Notes: generated by a model not told the origin, from the sequence alone. Counted from the stretch's first letter, positions 29,911 through 43,255 are shown. The stretch is DNA of 64,000 bases from Amphritea japonica ATCC BAA-1530 (GCF_016592435.1 NZ_AP014545.1:3604693-3668692), one strand, 5' to 3'. Translations and numbers: made by a program.

Positions 29911-32900
29911 TTATTCTGAATCAGGCATCGCTGCCTGATTCAACGCTTCGGTCAGCGCCAATTGAACGTCTTCTGCACTTACAGTAACGTTTTCATCAAC
30001 TTTCTGAGCCTTACGCTTACGCTCTTTGTGATACGCCAGACCGGTACCAGCCGGAATCAGACGTCCCACAACAACGTTTTCTTTCAGACCACGCAGGTAG
30101 TCTTTCTTGCCACATACCGCACCTTCGGTCAGTACGCGGGTTGTTTCCTGGAAAGAAGCCGCTGAAATAAATGACTCTGTTGCCAGCGATGCCTTGGTAA
30201 TACCCAGCAGTACACGATCATACTTAGCCAGCATCTTACCTTCAGCTTCCAGACGCTTGTTCTCTTCAACAACCTTGTGATACTCAACCTGCTCACCGTT
30301 GATGAATGAACTATCGCCACCATTAGTGATATCAACTTTACGCAGCATCTGACGAACAATAACTTCAATGTGCTTATCGTTAATACCAACACCCTGGAGA
30401 CGGTATACGTCCTGAATTTCAGAGGTGATATATTTCGCCAGTTCAGCCACGCCTTTGATACGCAGAATATCGTGCGAATTTGAAGGACCGTCAGAGATTA
30501 CTTCACCTTTCTCTACCGTTTCACCTTCAAATACGTTCAGGTTACGCCACTTAGGAATCATGATCTCAATCGGATCAGCATTCTGAGGCGAGATTACCAG
30601 ACGCTTCTTACCCTTAGTCTCTTTACCAAAGGTAATCGTGCCGGAGATCTCCGCCAGGATAGACGACTCTTTAGGCTTACGCGCCTCAAACAAGTCAGCA
30701 ACCCGTGGCAGACCACCGGTGATGTCTTTGTTCACAGAGCCTTCCTGAGGGATACGAGCCAATACATCACCAACACCGACCTCTGCACCATTGCTCAGGT
30801 TCAGAATCGCCTTAGCAGGCAACAGGTACTGTGCTGGCTGATCGGTTCCCGGATGGAACAAGTCACCGCCATTAGCCGCATCAACCAGACGAATCATAGG
30901 ACGAATATCCTTACCCGCTGCAGGACGCACAGTCGGATCCAGGATTTCAATAGTCGACAGACCCGTCAATTCATCCGTCTGCTGTTTAACGGTAACACCG
31001 TCATCGATACCAACGAATTCGATCTTACCCGCAACCTCAGAGATGATTGGGTGGGTATGCGGATCCCAGTTCGCAACAATGGCACCGGCTTCAACGGTGG
31101 AACCGTCCTTAACCTTAATCACAGAACCGTAAGGCAGCTTATAACGCTCACGCTCACGTCCGTGCTCATCGGTCACACCCAGCTCACCTGAACGAGATGT
31201 CGTTACCAGAGAGCCGTTAGCCTTCTCTACAGCCTTCAGGTTGTGCATCCGAATTGTACCGGAGTTTTTCACCTGAACACTATCAACTGCAGCTGCTCGT
31301 GATGCGGCACCACCGATGTGGAACGTACGCATGGTAAGCTGAGTTCCCGGCTCACCGATTGACTGCGCAGCGATAACACCGACTGCCTCACCCGGGTTAA
31401 CCCGATGTCCACGACCCAGATCACGACCGTAACATTTAGAACAAAGTCCAAATGCAGTTTCACAAGTAATCGCACTGCGAACAATGATCTCGTCAATAGA
31501 AGAGTAACGCTCTTCATCGTCAAGACGCTTAACCCAAGCCTCATCCATCAGAGTACCGGCTTCGATCAGCACGTCTTTGCCGCTTGGATCCATCACATCA
31601 TGTGCAACAGTACGACCCAGAACACGATCGCCCAGGCCAACAACAACGTCGCCACCCTCGATCAACGGCGTCATGATCAGACCTTCTTCGGTACCACAAT
31701 CTTCTTCAGTGATTACCAGATCCTGCGCCACGTCTACCAGACGACGCGTCAGATAACCGGAGTTCGCTGTTTTCAGTGCGGTATCTGCCAGACCCTTACG
31801 AGCACCGTGAGTCGAGATAAAGTACTGTAGTACGTTCAAGCCTTCACGGAAGTTAGCGGTGATAGGCGTTTCGATGATAGAGCCATCCGGCTTCGCCATC
31901 AGACCACGCATACCCGCCAGCTGACGGATCTGAGCAGCACTACCTCGCGCACCGGAATCGGCCATCATGTAAACCGAGTTGAACGAGTCCTGAATTTCGA
32001 CTTCACCCTCACGGTTAACAACTTCTTCACGCTTCAGGTTATCCATCATCTTCTTCGCCAGAATTTCGTTGGCGCGAGACCAGATGTCGATAACCTTGTT
32101 GTATTTCTCACCCTGGGTAACCAGGCCGTCTGCGAACTGCATCTCGATCTCTTTTACTTCTGTATCTGCAGAAGTAATGATCTCGACTTTCTCATCCGGG
32201 ATAACAAAATCGTTAACACCGATAGAAGAACCGGAAACAGTTGCCTGACGGAAGCCCATGTACATAACCTGGTCAGCAAAGATAACCGTATCTTTCAGAC
32301 CGACGATACGATAAGCCGTGTTAATCAGACGAGAGATCGCTTTTTTCGTCATCGCCTGGTTTACCAACTCAAATGGCAGACCTGTTGGCACGATATTAAA
32401 CAGTATTGCACGACCAACGGTTGTATCCTGAATCGTCGTACGCTGCTCTTCGTTACCCTCGATATCACGGATAGTTTCATTAATACGAACCTTAACCCGT
32501 GCCTGCAGATCAACCTGCTTGGCACCGTAGGCGCGCTGAACTTCCTGAATATCAGCGAAGACAGTGCCTTCACCCTGAGCATTAACGCGATCACGGGTCA
32601 TCCAGTAGAGACCCAGTACTACGTCCTGAGACGGTACGATGATTGGTTCACCGTTGGCAGGCGACAATACGTTGTTGGTTGACATCATCAGCGCGCGTGC
32701 TTCCAGCTGCGCTTCGATTGTCAGCGGTACGTGTACCGCCATCTGGTCACCGTCAAAGTCAGCGTTGTATGCAGCACACACCAATGGGTGTAGCTGAATC
32801 GCTTTACCTTCGATCAGTACCGGCTCAAATGCCTGGATACCAAGACGGTGAAGAGTAGGTGCCCGGTTAAGCATGATCGGATGCTCACGGATAACCTCAT

Positions 32901-34137
32901 CCAGAATATCCCAAACCAACGCTTCTTCGCGCTCTACCATCTTCTTAGCTGCTTTAATCGTCGTCGCGTGACCACGCAATTCCAGCTTAGAAAAGATAAA
33001 TGGTTTGAACAGTTCCAGTGCCATCTTCTTAGGAAGACCACACTGATGCAGACGCAGGTATGGTCCAACTACGATTACTGAACGGCCTGAGTAGTCAACA
33101 CGCTTACCCAGCAGGTTCTGACGGAAACGACCCTGCTTACCCTTGATCATATCAGCCAGGGACTTTAGAGGACGCTTGTTAGAACCGGTAATTGCACGAC
33201 CGCGACGACCGTTATCCAACAGCGCATCAACAGATTCCTGCAACATACGTTTTTCGTTACGTACGATGATATCTGGTGCACTCAGATCCAACAGTCGCTT
33301 CAAGCGGTTGTTACGGTTGATTACACGACGATACAGATCGTTCAGATCAGAAGTCGCGAAGCGACCGCCATCAAGCGGTACCAGAGGACGCAGATCTGGC
33401 GGTAGAACCGGCAGAACCTGAAGAATCATCCACTCTGGCTTATTGCCTGAGGTATGAAAGCCTTCCAGCAGTTTCAGACGCTTAGACAGCTTCTTAATCT
33501 TAGTTTCAGAGTTTGTCGCTGGCAGCTCTTCGCGCATGACTTCGATCTCTTCTGCAAGATCGATAGACTTCAACAGCTCTTGAACAGCTTCGGCACCCAT
33601 ACGGGCATCAAAGTCGTCACCAAACTCTTCCAGTGCTTCGAAGTACTGCTCATCGTTCATCAGCTGGCCGCGCTCAAGCGTGGTCATACCTGGATCGATA
33701 ACAACAAAAGATTCGAAATACAGGACCCGCTCAATGTCACGCAGAGTCATATCCAGCATCAAACCGATACGGGATGGAAGTGATTTCAGAAACCAGATGT
33801 GGGCTACAGGAGAAGCCAGTTCAATGTGACCCATACGTTCACGACGAACTTTAGCCAGTGCAACTTCTACACCACACTTCTCACAGATAACACCACGGTG
33901 CTTCAGACGCTTATACTTACCACACAGACATTCGTAATCCTTAACAGGACCGAAAATCTTGGCACAGAACAGACCATCACGTTCCGGCTTAAAGGTACGG
34001 TAGTTAATGGTTTCTGGCTTTTTAACTTCGCCAAAAGACCAAGACCGGATCATCTCAGGTGATGCCAGACCGATACGGATCGAGTCAAACTCGTCGTTCT
34101 GTCCCTGGGATTTCAACAGATTAAGTAAATCTTTCAT
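29911..34137 (-). CDS. rpoC: RNA polymerase subunit beta'
   Basis: 1408 residues. N-terminal zinc site [20 protein letters not shown] (about 70-88), active-site [12 protein letters not shown] near 458-469 with the three magnesium aspartates, and second zinc cluster with CGTEEG and [10 protein letters not shown]. Length and order match E. coli. It ends shortly before rpsL, joining the rpoBC and str clusters. Confidence 0.99.
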   Translation of the reverse strand: MKDLLNLLKSQGQNDEFDSIRIGLASPEMIRSWSFGEVKKPETINYRTFKPERDGLFCAKIFGPVKDYECLCGKYKRLKHRGVICEKCGVEVALAKVRRERMGHIELASPVAHIWFLKSLPSRIGLMLDMTLRDIERVLYFESFVVIDPGMTTLERGQLMNDEQYFEALEEFGDDFDARMGAEAVQELLKSIDLAEEIEVMREELPATNSETKIKKLSKRLKLLEGFHTSGNKPEWMILQVLPVLPPDLRPLVPLDGGRFATSDLNDLYRRVINRNNRLKRLLDLSAPDIIVRNEKRMLQESVDALLDNGRRGRAITGSNKRPLKSLADMIKGKQGRFRQNLLGKRVDYSGRSVIVVGPYLRLHQCGLPKKMALELFKPFIFSKLELRGHATTIKAAKKMVEREEALVWDILDEVIREHPIMLNRAPTLHRLGIQAFEPVLIEGKAIQLHPLVCAAYNADFDGDQMAVHVPLTIEAQLEARALMMSTNNVLSPANGEPIIVPSQDVVLGLYWMTRDRVNAQGEGTVFADIQEVQRAYGAKQVDLQARVKVRINETIRDIEGNEEQRTTIQDTTVGRAILFNIVPTGLPFELVNQAMTKKAISRLINTAYRIVGLKDTVIFADQVMYMGFRQATVSGSSIGVNDFVIPDEKVEIITSADTEVKEIEMQFADGLVTQGEKYNKVIDIWSRANEILAKKMMDNLKREEVVNREGEVEIQDSFNSVYMMADSGARGSAAQIRQLAGMRGLMAKPDGSIIETPITANFREGLNVLQYFISTHGARKGLADTALKTANSGYLTRRLVDVAQDLVITEEDCGTEEGLIMTPLIEGGDVVVGLGDRVLGRTVAHDVMDPSGKDVLIEAGTLMDEAWVKRLDDEERYSSIDEIIVRSAITCETAFGLCSKCYGRDLGRGHRVNPGEAVGVIAAQSIGEPGTQLTMRTFHIGGAASRAAAVDSVQVKNSGTIRMHNLKAVEKANGSLVTTSRSGELGVTDEHGRERERYKLPYGSVIKVKDGSTVEAGAIVANWDPHTHPIISEVAGKIEFVGIDDGVTVKQQTDELTGLSTIEILDPTVRPAAGKDIRPMIRLVDAANGGDLFHPGTDQPAQYLLPAKAILNLSNGAEVGVGDVLARIPQEGSVNKDITGGLPRVADLFEARKPKESSILAEISGTITFGKETKGKKRLVISPQNADPIEIMIPKWRNLNVFEGETVEKGEVISDGPSNSHDILRIKGVAELAKYITSEIQDVYRLQGVGINDKHIEVIVRQMLRKVDITNGGDSSFINGEQVEYHKVVEENKRLEAEGKMLAKYDRVLLGITKASLATESFISAASFQETTRVLTEGAVCGKKDYLRGLKENVVVGRLIPAGTGLAYHKERKRKAQKVDENVTVSAEDVQLALTEALNQAAMPDSE

Positions 34138-34210
34138 TTCATTCAGCTCCTCGGGGGAGTTGACTGCACAGCGGTTAAATCAGCTGCGCAGTAAACTATC
34201 TGTTAAATGG

Positions 34211-37200
34211 TTAGTCGGATTCCAGCTCGATGTCGATACCCAGCGAGCGGATCTCTTTCACCAACACGTTGAACGATTCTGGCATGCCCGGCTCCATTCT
34301 GTGATCACCATCCACGATGTTCTTATACATCTTGGTACGGCCATTCACATCATCAGACTTAACCGTCAGCATCTCCTGCAGGGTGTAGGCAGCACCGTAA
34401 GCTTCAAGTGCCCATACCTCCATCTCACCGAATCGCTGACCACCGAACTGCGCCTTACCACCCAGCGGCTGCTGAGTAACCAGGCTATAAGAACCGGTAG
34501 AACGCGCGTGCATCTTGTCATCAACCAAGTGGTTCAATTTCAGCATGTACATGTAACCAACGGTTACCGGACGGCTAAACTGATCTCCACTACGACCATC
34601 AAACAGTGTGAACTGTCCAGTATCGCTGAGGTCTGCCATGCGCAGCAGCTCTTTAACTTCAACTTCTTTCGCACCGTCGAATACAGCCGTTGCCAGCGGA
34701 ACACCGCCTTTCAGGTTTTTCGCCAGTTCCAGTACTTCGTCGTCGCTAAAGCTGCTTATATCTTCATGACGGCCCGACTTGTATCCACCCAGCTCGCTGT
34801 TGTAGATACGGTCAAGGAATTCACGTAACTCTTTAACGGTCTCGAGACGATCACGCTCTGCTTGTAGCATCGCATTAATCTTCACACCCAGACCTTTAGC
34901 TGCCATACCCATGTGGGTCTCAAGTACCTGTCCTACGTTCATACGAGACGGTACACCCAGCGGGTTCAATACGATATCGACCGGCTCACCGTTCTCATCG
35001 TATGGCATATCTTCAACAGGCATGATAACCGAGATAACACCCTTGTTACCGTGACGTCCTGCCATCTTGTCACCTGGCTGTACGCGACGCTTAGTAGCAA
35101 CGTAAACCTTGACAATTTTCAGTACGCCTGGCGCCAGGTCATCACCTGTCTGCAGCTTGTTTTTCTTATCTTCAAACTTCGCATCCAGCTCAACGCGGCG
35201 CTCTTCCAGCTGCTCCTGAGCCTTCTCCAGCATTTCCTGAGTTGCTTCATCAGCAACACGGATCTTGAACCAGTCAGACTTCTTCAGTTCAGCCAGAGCT
35301 TCAGAGGTGATCTCCTCACCCTTCTTGAAGTTTGCACCACCTTCCGCTTTCAGACCGCAAAGTGCACGCTCAAGACGCTCAAAGGTTGCCTGATCAACAA
35401 TGCGTAACTCTTCATTAAGATCTTTACGAATGCGTTTCAGTTCAGATTCTTCAATCGATACAGCACGCTCATCTTTAGGCACGCCGTCACGGGTAAATAC
35501 CTGTACATCGATAACCTTACCGATAGTACCAGTCTTTACGCGCAGTGAAGTATCCTTCACGTCGGAGGCTTTCTCACCGAAGATTGCACGCAGAAGCTTC
35601 TCTTCCGGCGTCAGTTGAGTTTCACCTTTAGGCGTCACTTTACCAACCAGAATATCGCCCGGGCCTACTTCAGCACCGATGTGTACAATACCGGCTTCAT
35701 CCAGCTTACCCAGTGCAGACTCACCAACATTTGGAATATCGGATGTAATCTCTTCTGAACCCAGCTTAGTATCACGCGCCACACAGGTAAGCTCCTGAAT
35801 GTGGATAGTGGTAAAACGATCTTCCTGAACAACACGCTCAGAGATCAGGATGGAATCCTCAAAGTTGTAACCATTCCAAGGCATAAATGCGATACGCATA
35901 TTCTGCCCCAGAGCCAGCTCACCCAAGTCAACGGAAGGACCGTCAGCCATGATATCACCGCGCTGCACAGTCTCGCCCTGACGGACGATAGAACGCTGGT
36001 TGATACAGGTATTCTGGTTTGAACGGGTGTACTTAGTCAGGTTGTAGATATCTACACCTGCTTCACCCGCCAGTGTTTCTTCGTCGCTCACGCGGACGAC
36101 GATACGCGCCGCATCAACAGACTCGATAACACCGCCACGCTCAGCCGTCACACATACACCGGAATCACGGGCTACATAACGCTCCATGCCAGTACCTACT
36201 AACGGCTTATCAGCACGCAGTGTTGGTACAGCCTGACGCTGCATGTTCGATCCCATCAATGCCCGGTTAGCATCATCGTGCTCCAGGAATGGAATCAATG
36301 CCGCTGCTACGGATACAACCTGACGTGGAGATACATCCATGTAGGTTACTTTTTCCGGAGGCATTACGGTAAATTCATTTTGGTGACGAACGGCAACCAA
36401 TTCATCGGTCAGATTGTTGCTATCGTCCATTCCGGCAGATGCCTGGGCGATAACATGTCGACCTTCTTCAATCGCAGACAAGTATTCAACTTCATCCGTT
36501 ACTTTACCATCAACCACTTTCCGGTACGGACTTTCCAGGAAGCCGTAATCGTTAGTGCGGGCATAAGTCGCCAGCGAGTTGATCAGACCGATGTTTGGTC
36601 CTTCAGGTGTCTCGATTGGGCATACACGACCATAGTGGGTCGGGTGTACGTCACGAACCTCAAAACCAGCTCGTTCACGGGTCAGACCGCCAGGCCCTAA
36701 CGCTGATACACGGCGCTTGTGGGTAACTTCTGACAACGGGTTGTTCTGATCCATAAACTGAGACAGCTGAGAAGATCCGAAGAACTCCTTAACTGCAGCA
36801 GCGACCGGCTTAGCATTAATCAGATCCTGAGGCATCAGGTTATCAGATTCAGCCATGCTCAGACGCTCACGAACAGCACGCTCAACACGCACCAGTCCGA
36901 CACGGAACTGATTCTCTGCCATCTCACCAACAGAACGGATACGACGGTTACCCAGGTGATCAATATCATCCACAACGCCTTTACCGTTACGAATGTCGAT
37001 CAGGGTTTTCATCACCGCCAGAATATCGTCTTTATCGAGAATACCTGAGCCGGTTTCATCAGCGCGGGTCAAACGACGGTTGAACTTCATCCGACCAACC
37101 GCTGACAGGTCATAACGCTCTTCACTGAAGAACAGGTTTTCGAACAGGTTCTCAGCAGATTCTTTGGTTGGTGGCTCACCAGGACGCATCATACGGTAGA

Positions 37201-38311
37201 TCTCTACCAGCGCTTCCAGTTGGCTGCGGGTAGTATCGATACGCAGAGTATCAGAGATAAACGGACCACAATCCAACTCATTGGTGTAAAGCGTTTCAAG
37301 GCCAGCAACACCAGCACCGCGCATCTGTTCCAGCAACTCTTCAGTGATCTCACTGTTGCCTTCACACAGCACTTCGCCAGTCGCAGGATCAATAATATCT
37401 TTCGCGATGACATTACCGATCAGGTATTCAGATGGGACATCCAGCTGCTGTAATTTTTCTTTCTCTAGCTGACGAATATGGCGCGGCGTAATACGGCGCC
37501 CAGATTCAACAACAATGTTACCGCTGCCATCTTTGATATCAAATGTTGCAGTCTCACCACGCAAACGTGATGGCACCAGTGTCATCAACACTTTATCGGC
37601 AGTCAGAGACCACTCTGTATTATCAAAGAAGGTATCGAGGATCTCTTCAGTGGTATAGCCCAGCGCGCGCAGCAGAATAGTTGCCGGCAGTTTACGACGA
37701 CGGTCGATACGAACAAACAGGCTATCTTTAGGATCAAACTCGAAGTCCAACCAAGAACCACGGTAAGGAATAACACGAGCAGAATACAACAACTTACCAG
37801 AAGAGTGAGTTTTGCCCTTGTCATGGTCGAAGAATACACCTGGCGAACGATGCAGCTGAGATACGATTACTCGCTCAGTACCGTTAACAACGAATGTACC
37901 GTTGTCGGTCATCAGCGGCATTTCGCCCATGTATACTTCTTGTTCTTTAATATCTTTGATCGCTTTATTCGATGAATCACGATCGTAGATTACTAGGCGT
38001 ACTTTTACGCGTAGTGGAGCAGCATATGTAATGCCGCGCATCTGGCATTCTTTAACGTCAAAAACAGGCTCGCCCAGACGGTAACCTACATATTCCAATG
38101 CAGCGTTTCCGGAATAGGAAACAATCGGAAATACGGAACTGAAAGCCGCATGCAGTCCGACATCTTTGCGCTCTGCAGAGTCAGCATCCTGTTGCAGGAA
38201 TTTCAAATAAGAATCCAACTGGATTGCCAACAGATATGGCACATCCATCGCTTCCGGCAGCTTTCCGAAGTCTTTACGGATGCGTTTCTTTTCAGTATAT
38301 GAGTAAGCCAT
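34211..38311 (-). CDS. rpoB: RNA polymerase subunit beta
   Basis: 1366 residues. The rifampicin region reads [22 protein letters not shown], the wild-type susceptible sequence. Also [17 protein letters not shown] and the C-terminal [24 protein letters not shown]. 172 bp after rplL with an attenuator-like hairpin between; 73 bp before rpoC. Confidence 0.99.
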   Translation of the reverse strand: MAYSYTEKKRIRKDFGKLPEAMDVPYLLAIQLDSYLKFLQQDADSAERKDVGLHAAFSSVFPIVSYSGNAALEYVGYRLGEPVFDVKECQMRGITYAAPLRVKVRLVIYDRDSSNKAIKDIKEQEVYMGEMPLMTDNGTFVVNGTERVIVSQLHRSPGVFFDHDKGKTHSSGKLLYSARVIPYRGSWLDFEFDPKDSLFVRIDRRRKLPATILLRALGYTTEEILDTFFDNTEWSLTADKVLMTLVPSRLRGETATFDIKDGSGNIVVESGRRITPRHIRQLEKEKLQQLDVPSEYLIGNVIAKDIIDPATGEVLCEGNSEITEELLEQMRGAGVAGLETLYTNELDCGPFISDTLRIDTTRSQLEALVEIYRMMRPGEPPTKESAENLFENLFFSEERYDLSAVGRMKFNRRLTRADETGSGILDKDDILAVMKTLIDIRNGKGVVDDIDHLGNRRIRSVGEMAENQFRVGLVRVERAVRERLSMAESDNLMPQDLINAKPVAAAVKEFFGSSQLSQFMDQNNPLSEVTHKRRVSALGPGGLTRERAGFEVRDVHPTHYGRVCPIETPEGPNIGLINSLATYARTNDYGFLESPYRKVVDGKVTDEVEYLSAIEEGRHVIAQASAGMDDSNNLTDELVAVRHQNEFTVMPPEKVTYMDVSPRQVVSVAAALIPFLEHDDANRALMGSNMQRQAVPTLRADKPLVGTGMERYVARDSGVCVTAERGGVIESVDAARIVVRVSDEETLAGEAGVDIYNLTKYTRSNQNTCINQRSIVRQGETVQRGDIMADGPSVDLGELALGQNMRIAFMPWNGYNFEDSILISERVVQEDRFTTIHIQELTCVARDTKLGSEEITSDIPNVGESALGKLDEAGIVHIGAEVGPGDILVGKVTPKGETQLTPEEKLLRAIFGEKASDVKDTSLRVKTGTIGKVIDVQVFTRDGVPKDERAVSIEESELKRIRKDLNEELRIVDQATFERLERALCGLKAEGGANFKKGEEITSEALAELKKSDWFKIRVADEATQEMLEKAQEQLEERRVELDAKFEDKKNKLQTGDDLAPGVLKIVKVYVATKRRVQPGDKMAGRHGNKGVISVIMPVEDMPYDENGEPVDIVLNPLGVPSRMNVGQVLETHMGMAAKGLGVKINAMLQAERDRLETVKELREFLDRIYNSELGGYKSGRHEDISSFSDDEVLELAKNLKGGVPLATAVFDGAKEVEVKELLRMADLSDTGQFTLFDGRSGDQFSRPVTVGYMYMLKLNHLVDDKMHARSTGSYSLVTQQPLGGKAQFGGQRFGEMEVWALEAYGAAYTLQEMLTVKSDDVNGRTKMYKNIVDGDHRMEPGMPESFNVLVKEIRSLGIDIELESD

Positions 38312-38405
38312 CTAAGTTCCCCAGCATCTGCACCTGAAAAATTCAACCAAACCGAAGGAATTTCTCGGCTTGTGAACCGTTATTATTTACTGATACTAAT
38401 AACGG

Positions 38406-38435
38406 AAAAAGGCCGGTGGCATTTTGCCACCAGCC
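38406..38435 (-). terminator. Attenuator between rplL and rpoB
   Basis: Minus strand GGCTGGTGGCA/TGCCACCGGCC (one mismatch), 3-nt loop, then TTTTT. In E. coli an attenuator at the same place lowers rpoBC expression relative to rplJL; the position and shape agree. Confidence 0.82.
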
Positions 38436-38483
38436 GTATATGTATCAGCTACTTAAATAGTCTGATACAAAGCATAACGCTGT

Positions 38484-38858
38484 TTACTTAACTTCAACAG
38501 TTGCGCCAGCTTCTTCCAGAGCAGCTTTAAGCTCTTCTGCTTCTTCCTTAGTAACACCTTCTTTAACAGGTGCAGGAGCGCCGTCAACCATGCCTTTAGC
38601 TTCTTTCAAGCCAAGACCAGTTGCTGCACGAACAGCTTTGATTACGTTAACTTTCTTATCGCCAATAGAAGCCAGGATAACGTCAAATTCAGTCTGCTCT
38701 TCAGCAGCTGCACCAGCGTCGCCGCCAGCACCGCCAGCAACAGCAACAGCTGCAGCAGAAACGCCAAACTTCTCTTCCATTGCTTCAACAAGCGCAACAA
38801 CATCTACTACAGACATTTCTGCGATTGCATTCAAGATATCTTCTTTAGATACGGACAT
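38484..38858 (-). CDS. rplL: 50S ribosomal protein L7/L12
   Basis: 124 residues: N-terminal dimer domain, alanine/glycine-rich hinge ([20 protein letters not shown], about 35-54), and C-terminal factor-binding domain ending [10 protein letters not shown]. Four or more copies per ribosome recruit EF-Tu and EF-G. 62 bp after rplJ. Confidence 0.99.
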   Translation of the reverse strand: MSVSKEDILNAIAEMSVVDVVALVEAMEEKFGVSAAAVAVAGGAGGDAGAAAEEQTEFDVILASIGDKKVNVIKAVRAATGLGLKEAKGMVDGAPAPVKEGVTKEEAEELKAALEEAGATVEVK

Positions 38859-38920
38859 GGTTCAATTCCTAAATATATGAGCCAGAGGCTCTTAACTCGT
38901 TTCTTAAGCTGCTAATAAAC

Positions 38921-39415
38921 TTAGGCAGCTTCTTGTTCTTTCTGATCGCGAATGGCCGCAATAGTGCGAACCAGCTTGCCTGCAGCTGCTTCTTTCATGC
39001 AGCCCATCAGCTTGGCGATTGCTTCGTCGTAAGTTGGCAGTGATGCCAGCATTGCAACGTCAACAACCTGTCCTTCGAAAGCAGCGGTCTTAACTTCTAG
39101 CTTGTCATTTCCCTTTGCGAAATCCTTAAGGATTCGCGCACCAGCACCTGGGTGCTCGGTAGAAAATGCAATCAGAGTCGGACCTACAAATGCATCAGTG
39201 ATGCATTCGTAATCAGAGCCTTCTACTGCACGACGTGCCAGCGTGTTACGTACGACTTTTAGCCATACGCCCGCTTCACGTGCCTGCTTACGCAGTACAG
39301 TCATATCCTCAACGGCAACACCGCGAGAATCTGCAACTACAGCAGAGAGAGCGCCCTTAGCAGCTTCCTGGACTTCAGCGACAATCGCTTTTTTATCTTC
39401 GAGTCCTAATGCCAC
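38921..39415 (-). CDS. rplJ: 50S ribosomal protein L10
   Basis: 164 residues from a GTG at 39415 ([21 protein letters not shown]), with AGGAG upstream. Anchors the L7/L12 stalk and, with it, represses its own mRNA in many bacteria. The 216-bp gap to rplA holds a structured leader. Confidence 0.98.
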   Translation of the reverse strand: MALGLEDKKAIVAEVQEAAKGALSAVVADSRGVAVEDMTVLRKQAREAGVWLKVVRNTLARRAVEGSDYECITDAFVGPTLIAFSTEHPGAGARILKDFAKGNDKLEVKTAAFEGQVVDVAMLASLPTYDEAIAKLMGCMKEAAAGKLVRTIAAIRDQKEQEAA

Positions 39416-39631
39416 GAATTACTCCTGGGTTTAGTCTTATCGACTGTTTACCAATCACTCCAGCATTAATCACTGAAGCGCCGAGTACGGTGGTTAAATT
39501 GATCCGGTTAAGGGGATCACACCGTCTGCGCAGGCTGATTGATTAAGAGTCCGGCTTCGCCATCCTCACCTGCGGTCTTTGACGACCTCTGCAGCAATAC
39601 CGCAGAGACCCTCAATTTTTTTGACAATCGA
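39416..39631 (-). promoter_or_regulatory. rplJ leader with long-range hairpin (candidate L10-L12 autoregulatory element)
   Basis: Within the 216 bp, ACGGTG and CACCGT (39525-39487) enclose an inner GATCC/GGATC stem, and an upstream CTCTGC/GCAGAG stem is also present. This resembles the L10 leader class by location and helix arrangement; I could not test it against a covariance model. A separate rplJL promoter may also lie here, but I did not find clear hexamers. Confidence 0.6.
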
Positions 39632-40327
39632 TTAAGCAGTTAAAGAGCTTTGATCGATTACCAGGCCTGGCCCCATAGTGGTGGACAGGGTAATTTTCTT
39701 CAGATAAACACCTTTAGCAGATGCCGGCTTCAGCTTCTTCAGCTCGCCAACCAATGCATCCAGGTTTGCTTTGATAGCATCAGCTTCGAAGCCAACTTTA
39801 CCAACACCAGCGTGGATGATGCCGTTCTTATCAGTACGGAAACGAACCTGACCAGCTTTAGCATTGTTTACTGCAGTAGTAACGTCTGGCGTTACAGTGC
39901 CAACCTTAGGGTTAGGCATCAGTCCACGAGGACCCAGAACCTGACCCAGCTGACCAACAACGCGCATCGCATCCGGAGTCGCGATAACAACGTCAAAGTT
40001 CAGGTCGCCGCCTTTGATCTGCTCAGCCAGATCTTCAAAACCAACAACATCAGCGCCAGCAGCTTTAGCTTTCTCAGCGTTCTCGCCCTGTGCAAACACT
40101 GCAACACGAACATCTTTACCAGTACCGCTTGGCAGAACACTTGAGCCACGAACGTTCTGGTCAGATTTACGTGGATCAATACCCAGATTCACTGCAACAT
40201 CTACAGACTCTTTAAAATCTACAGTAGAAAGCTCAGTAAGCAGGCTTACAGCATCTTCAATTGCGTACTGCTTGCCAATCTCAACTTTTTCAGCAATCGC
40301 CTTTTGGCGCTTTGACAACTTAGCCAT
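39632..40327 (-). CDS. rplA: 50S ribosomal protein L1
   Basis: 231 residues, [16 protein letters not shown], with [16 protein letters not shown] near 125. Forms the mobile L1 stalk at the E site. In E. coli it represses the rplKA mRNA. Its ATG overlaps the rplK stop by one base (TAATG), so translation is coupled. Confidence 0.99.
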   Translation of the reverse strand: MAKLSKRQKAIAEKVEIGKQYAIEDAVSLLTELSTVDFKESVDVAVNLGIDPRKSDQNVRGSSVLPSGTGKDVRVAVFAQGENAEKAKAAGADVVGFEDLAEQIKGGDLNFDVVIATPDAMRVVGQLGQVLGPRGLMPNPKVGTVTPDVTTAVNNAKAGQVRFRTDKNGIIHAGVGKVGFEADAIKANLDALVGELKKLKPASAKGVYLKKITLSTTMGPGLVIDQSSLTA

Positions 40328-40761
40328 TACTCAACTCCCTCAGCAATAATACCCATGCTACGTGCACTACCTGCGATGGTGCGAACAGCAGCATCCATAT
40401 CAGCAGCCGTCAGGTCAGCCATTTTAGTAGTAGCGATCTCTTCCAACTGAGCACGGGTAACTGTACCCACCTTGTCAGTATTTGGACGACCAGAACCACT
40501 CTTCAGGCCTGCAGCCTTCTTCAGCAGAATTGACGCTGGAGGAGTTTTAGTAATGAAAGTAAAGCTGCGATCTGCATAAACAGTAATCACAACAGGAGTC
40601 GGCATGCCGCTCTCTAAACTCTGCGTCGCAGCGTTGAACGCTTTACAGAATTCCATGATGTTCACACCATGCTGACCCAGTGCTGGACCAACTGGTGGAC
40701 TTGGATTTGCCTGACCGGCAGCAACCTGTAGCTTAATATAAGCTTCGATCTTCTTAGCCAT
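40327..40761 (-). CDS. rplK: 50S ribosomal protein L11
   Basis: 144 residues with the proline-rich N-terminal [20 protein letters not shown] loop (thiostrepton-binding domain) and C-terminal rRNA-binding domain ending [11 protein letters not shown]. Required for RelA activation. 104 bp downstream of nusG, beyond a terminator. Confidence 0.99.
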   Translation of the reverse strand: MAKKIEAYIKLQVAAGQANPSPPVGPALGQHGVNIMEFCKAFNAATQSLESGMPTPVVITVYADRSFTFITKTPPASILLKKAAGLKSGSGRPNTDKVGTVTRAQLEEIATTKMADLTAADMDAAVRTIAGSARSMGIIAEGVE

Positions 40762-40812
40762 GTTTTACTCCTAGTGGGTAGTAGCGCCTTTCGGCTCCCC
40801 GATTCAAAGACG

Positions 40813-40846
40813 GAAAAACCCCAGCTCTCAAATAAGAGCCGAGGTT
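40813..40846 (-). terminator. Intrinsic terminator after nusG
   Basis: Minus strand 12-bp stem AACCTCGGCTCT/AGAGCTGGGGTT (two G-U pairs), 6-nt loop, then a T-run. It separates secE-nusG from rplKAJL as in E. coli. Confidence 0.88.
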
Positions 40847-40865
40847 TGTTCCGATAATACTGCTA

Positions 40866-41399
40866 TCAGGCCTTTTCGACCTGACCAAACTCCAGCTCGA
40901 CCGGAGTCGAACGACCGAAGATCAACACTGCAACATGCAGCCTGTTCTTCTCGTAATTCACTTCTTCAACGACACCGTTGAAGTCAGCAAACGGGCCATC
41001 TACAACGCGAACCATCTCGCCTGGCTCAAACAAGGTCTTAGGACGCGGCTGATCAACGCCACTCTCAACCCGCTGCAGAATAGCTTCCGCTTCTTTTTCT
41101 GTAATCGGCGCCGGCTTATCAGCTGTACCGCCGATAAAGCCCATCACACGCGGCGTATCTTTAACCATGTGCCACGTATCGTCATTCATATCCATCTGCA
41201 CCAGAACATAGCCAGGATAGAACTTCCGCTCAGACTTGCGCTTCTTACCTTCGCGAATCTCTACTACTTCTTCAGTTGGAACTAAGATATCACCAAAGCT
41301 GTCCTGCATATTATGCAGCTCAACCCGTTCCAGTAGAGTATTCATTACACGCTTCTCGTAACCGGAGTACGCATGTACAACATACCAACGCATAGCCAT
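40866..41399 (-). CDS. nusG: Transcription termination/antitermination protein NusG
   Basis: 177 residues from ATG 41399; the ATG two codons on (41393) has equally good spacing to AAAGAGG. NGN domain with [15 protein letters not shown], then C-terminal KOW domain ([19 protein letters not shown], about 125-143). Links RNA polymerase to Rho and S10. 12 bp after secE. Confidence 0.98.
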   Translation of the reverse strand: MAMRWYVVHAYSGYEKRVMNTLLERVELHNMQDSFGDILVPTEEVVEIREGKKRKSERKFYPGYVLVQMDMNDDTWHMVKDTPRVMGFIGGTADKPAPITEKEAEAILQRVESGVDQPRPKTLFEPGEMVRVVDGPFADFNGVVEEVNYEKNRLHVAVLIFGRSTPVELEFGQVEKA

Positions 41400-41411
41400 G
41401 CCTCTTTCCTC

Positions 41412-41780
41412 TTATCCGATTACGCCGGAGACACCCCAACTCAAAAGCGAGTCAAGACCCCATAAAAGTAAACCTACAACCAGCACTACAACCGTAACAA
41501 TCAATGTAGTCTGCGTTGTTTCCTGTCGTGTCGGCCAAACCACCTTACGGATCTCAGCCTTAGCTTCTTTAAACAAAGTAAAGAAAGCTGCCCCTTTTGC
41601 AGTTTGCAGGGCAACAAAGCCAGCGACACCAGCTATAACCAGCAACGCAATTACCCGATACAATAGAGACTCTTCTGAATAAACAGAATTACCCACTACT
41701 CCAGCAGCAACAAGCGCTACCACTACGACCCATTTCAGGCCATCCAGCTTTGAACCTTCGGAAGTCACTTTAGAATTCAC
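41412..41780 (-). CDS. secE: Preprotein translocase subunit SecE
   Basis: 122 residues, three membrane helices (about 17-32, 40-60 and 95-115) and the conserved amphipathic KEAKAEIRKVVWPTRQET segment before the last helix. This is the long three-helix enterobacterial form. The start is GTG at 41780 with AGAGG upstream. Follows tRNA-Trp by 61 bp. Confidence 0.97.
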   Translation of the reverse strand: MNSKVTSEGSKLDGLKWVVVVALVAAGVVGNSVYSEESLLYRVIALLVIAGVAGFVALQTAKGAAFFTLFKEAKAEIRKVVWPTRQETTQTTLIVTVVVLVVGLLLWGLDSLLSWGVSGVIG

Positions 41781-41822
41781 GATGGGCCTCTGTTATCGAT
41801 AATTTGCTATAACTTTGTTAGA

Positions 41823-41841
41823 TGCCAACTCCGATTAGAGT

Positions 41842-41846
<5 letters not shown>
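41823..41846 (-). repeat. 9-bp hairpin overlapping the 3' end of tRNA-Trp
   Basis: TGCCAACTC and GAGTTGGCA form a perfect stem around a 6-nt loop. The 5' arm of the transcript includes the encoded discriminator base and CCA of tRNA-Trp. It may act in precursor processing. Confidence 0.6.
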
Positions 41847-41917
<71 letters not shown>

Positions 41918-41991
41918 AGTGCTAACTAGGGACGCATATATTACACACGTCCCCGTCAGGTAGCAACAACTAAGTTGCTAAAAATCAACGA

Positions 41992-43215
41992 TTACTCGAT
42001 GATTTTAGACACAACGCCTGCACCAACAGTACGACCGCCTTCACGGATCGCAAAACGCAGACCTTCTTCCATCGCGATTGGGTTGATCAGGGTAACATCC
42101 ATCTTGATGTTATCACCTGGCATTACCATCTCAACGCCTTCTGGAAGCTCACAAGCACCGGTGATGTCAGTTGTACGGAAGTAGAACTGTGGACGGTAGC
42201 CCTTGAAGAATGGAGTGTGACGACCACCCTCATCTTTGGACAGTACGTATACTTCACCTTCGAAACGAGTATGAGGAGTGATAGAACCCGGCTTAGCCAG
42301 AACCTGACCACGCTCAACGTCTTCACGCTTAGTACCACGCAACAGCGCACCAACGTTCTCGCCTGCACGACCTTCGTCAAGCAGCTTACGGAACATCTCA
42401 ACACCAGTACAAGTAGTAGTGGTAGTATCTTTAATACCAACGATTTCGATCTCTTCGCCAGTCTTAACGATACCACGCTCTACACGACCCGTTACTACGG
42501 TACCACGACCGGAGATAGAGAATACGTCCTCGATAGGCATCAGGAATGGCTGATCGATTGCACGCTCTGGCTGTGGGATATAAGAATCCAACGCTTCTAC
42601 CAGCTTCTTAACAGCAGTAGTACCCAGCTCGTTATCGTCCTGGCCATTCAGCGCCATCAATGCAGAACCTGCAATAATTGGCGTGTCATCACCTGGGAAT
42701 TCGTACTGGTCCAGCAGCTCACGCAGCTCCATTTCAACCAGCTCCAGCATCTCTTCGTATTCTTCAGAGTCAACGCCGCCACAATCTTCAGCCAGCAGGT
42801 CAGCTTTGTTCAGGAATACAACGATGTATGGTACGCCAACCTGACGAGACAACAGGATGTGCTCACGAGTCTGTGGCATAGGGCCATCAGTCGCGCCACA
42901 TACCAGAATAGCGCCGTCCATCTGTGCAGCACCGGTGATCATGTTCTTCACATAGTCAGCGTGTCCTGGGCAGTCAACGTGTGCGTAATGACGCTCAGTA
43001 GAGTCATACTCAACGTGAGACGTTGCGATAGTGATACCACGCTCACGCTCTTCTGGTGCGTTGTCGATACCGTCGAATGCTACCGCAGTACCACCGAAAA
43101 CTTCAGCACAAACACGTGTCAGCGCTGCCGTCAGAGTTGTTTTACCGTGGTCAACGTGGCCGATTGTACCAACGTTAACGTGCGGTTTATTACGTTCAAA
43201 TTGTTCTTTAGCCAT
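41992..43215 (-). CDS. tuf: Elongation factor Tu (copy 2)
   Basis: 407 residues from the ATG at 43215; an ATG two codons earlier (43221) is in frame but only 3-4 bp from the AGGG site. The protein is identical to copy 1, and I counted about ten silent DNA differences over 1.2 kb, with the start codon also differing (GTG in copy 1). It belongs to the tRNA-tufB unit: four tRNAs upstream, tRNA-Trp downstream. Same extra segment after NKAD. Confidence 0.99.
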   Translation of the reverse strand: MAKEQFERNKPHVNVGTIGHVDHGKTTLTAALTRVCAEVFGGTAVAFDGIDNAPEERERGITIATSHVEYDSTERHYAHVDCPGHADYVKNMITGAAQMDGAILVCGATDGPMPQTREHILLSRQVGVPYIVVFLNKADLLAEDCGGVDSEEYEEMLELVEMELRELLDQYEFPGDDTPIIAGSALMALNGQDDNELGTTAVKKLVEALDSYIPQPERAIDQPFLMPIEDVFSISGRGTVVTGRVERGIVKTGEEIEIVGIKDTTTTTCTGVEMFRKLLDEGRAGENVGALLRGTKREDVERGQVLAKPGSITPHTRFEGEVYVLSKDEGGRHTPFFKGYRPQFYFRTTDITGACELPEGVEMVMPGDNIKMDVTLINPIAMEEGLRFAIREGGRTVGAGVVSKIIE

Positions 43216-43243
43216 TGCCATTTACCCTGCAAAAAAAGTAAGT

Positions 43244-43255
43244 GTGGTTAACCAC
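43244..43255. repeat. 12-bp palindrome upstream of tuf2
   Basis: GTGGTTAACCAC is a perfect palindrome about 29 bp before the tuf2 start. Possible RNA hairpin or protein site; role unknown. Confidence 0.4.

Noticed and set aside
34007..34828. 273-codon frame antisense to the rpoB/rpoC junction
   Set aside because: Shadow frame over two essential genes; no start signal.
42217..43251. 344-codon open frame antisense to tuf2
   Set aside because: It is the mirror of strong codon bias in tuf; shorter versions recur antisense to tuf1. No Shine-Dalgarno, odd composition (Thr, Cys and Asn rich).
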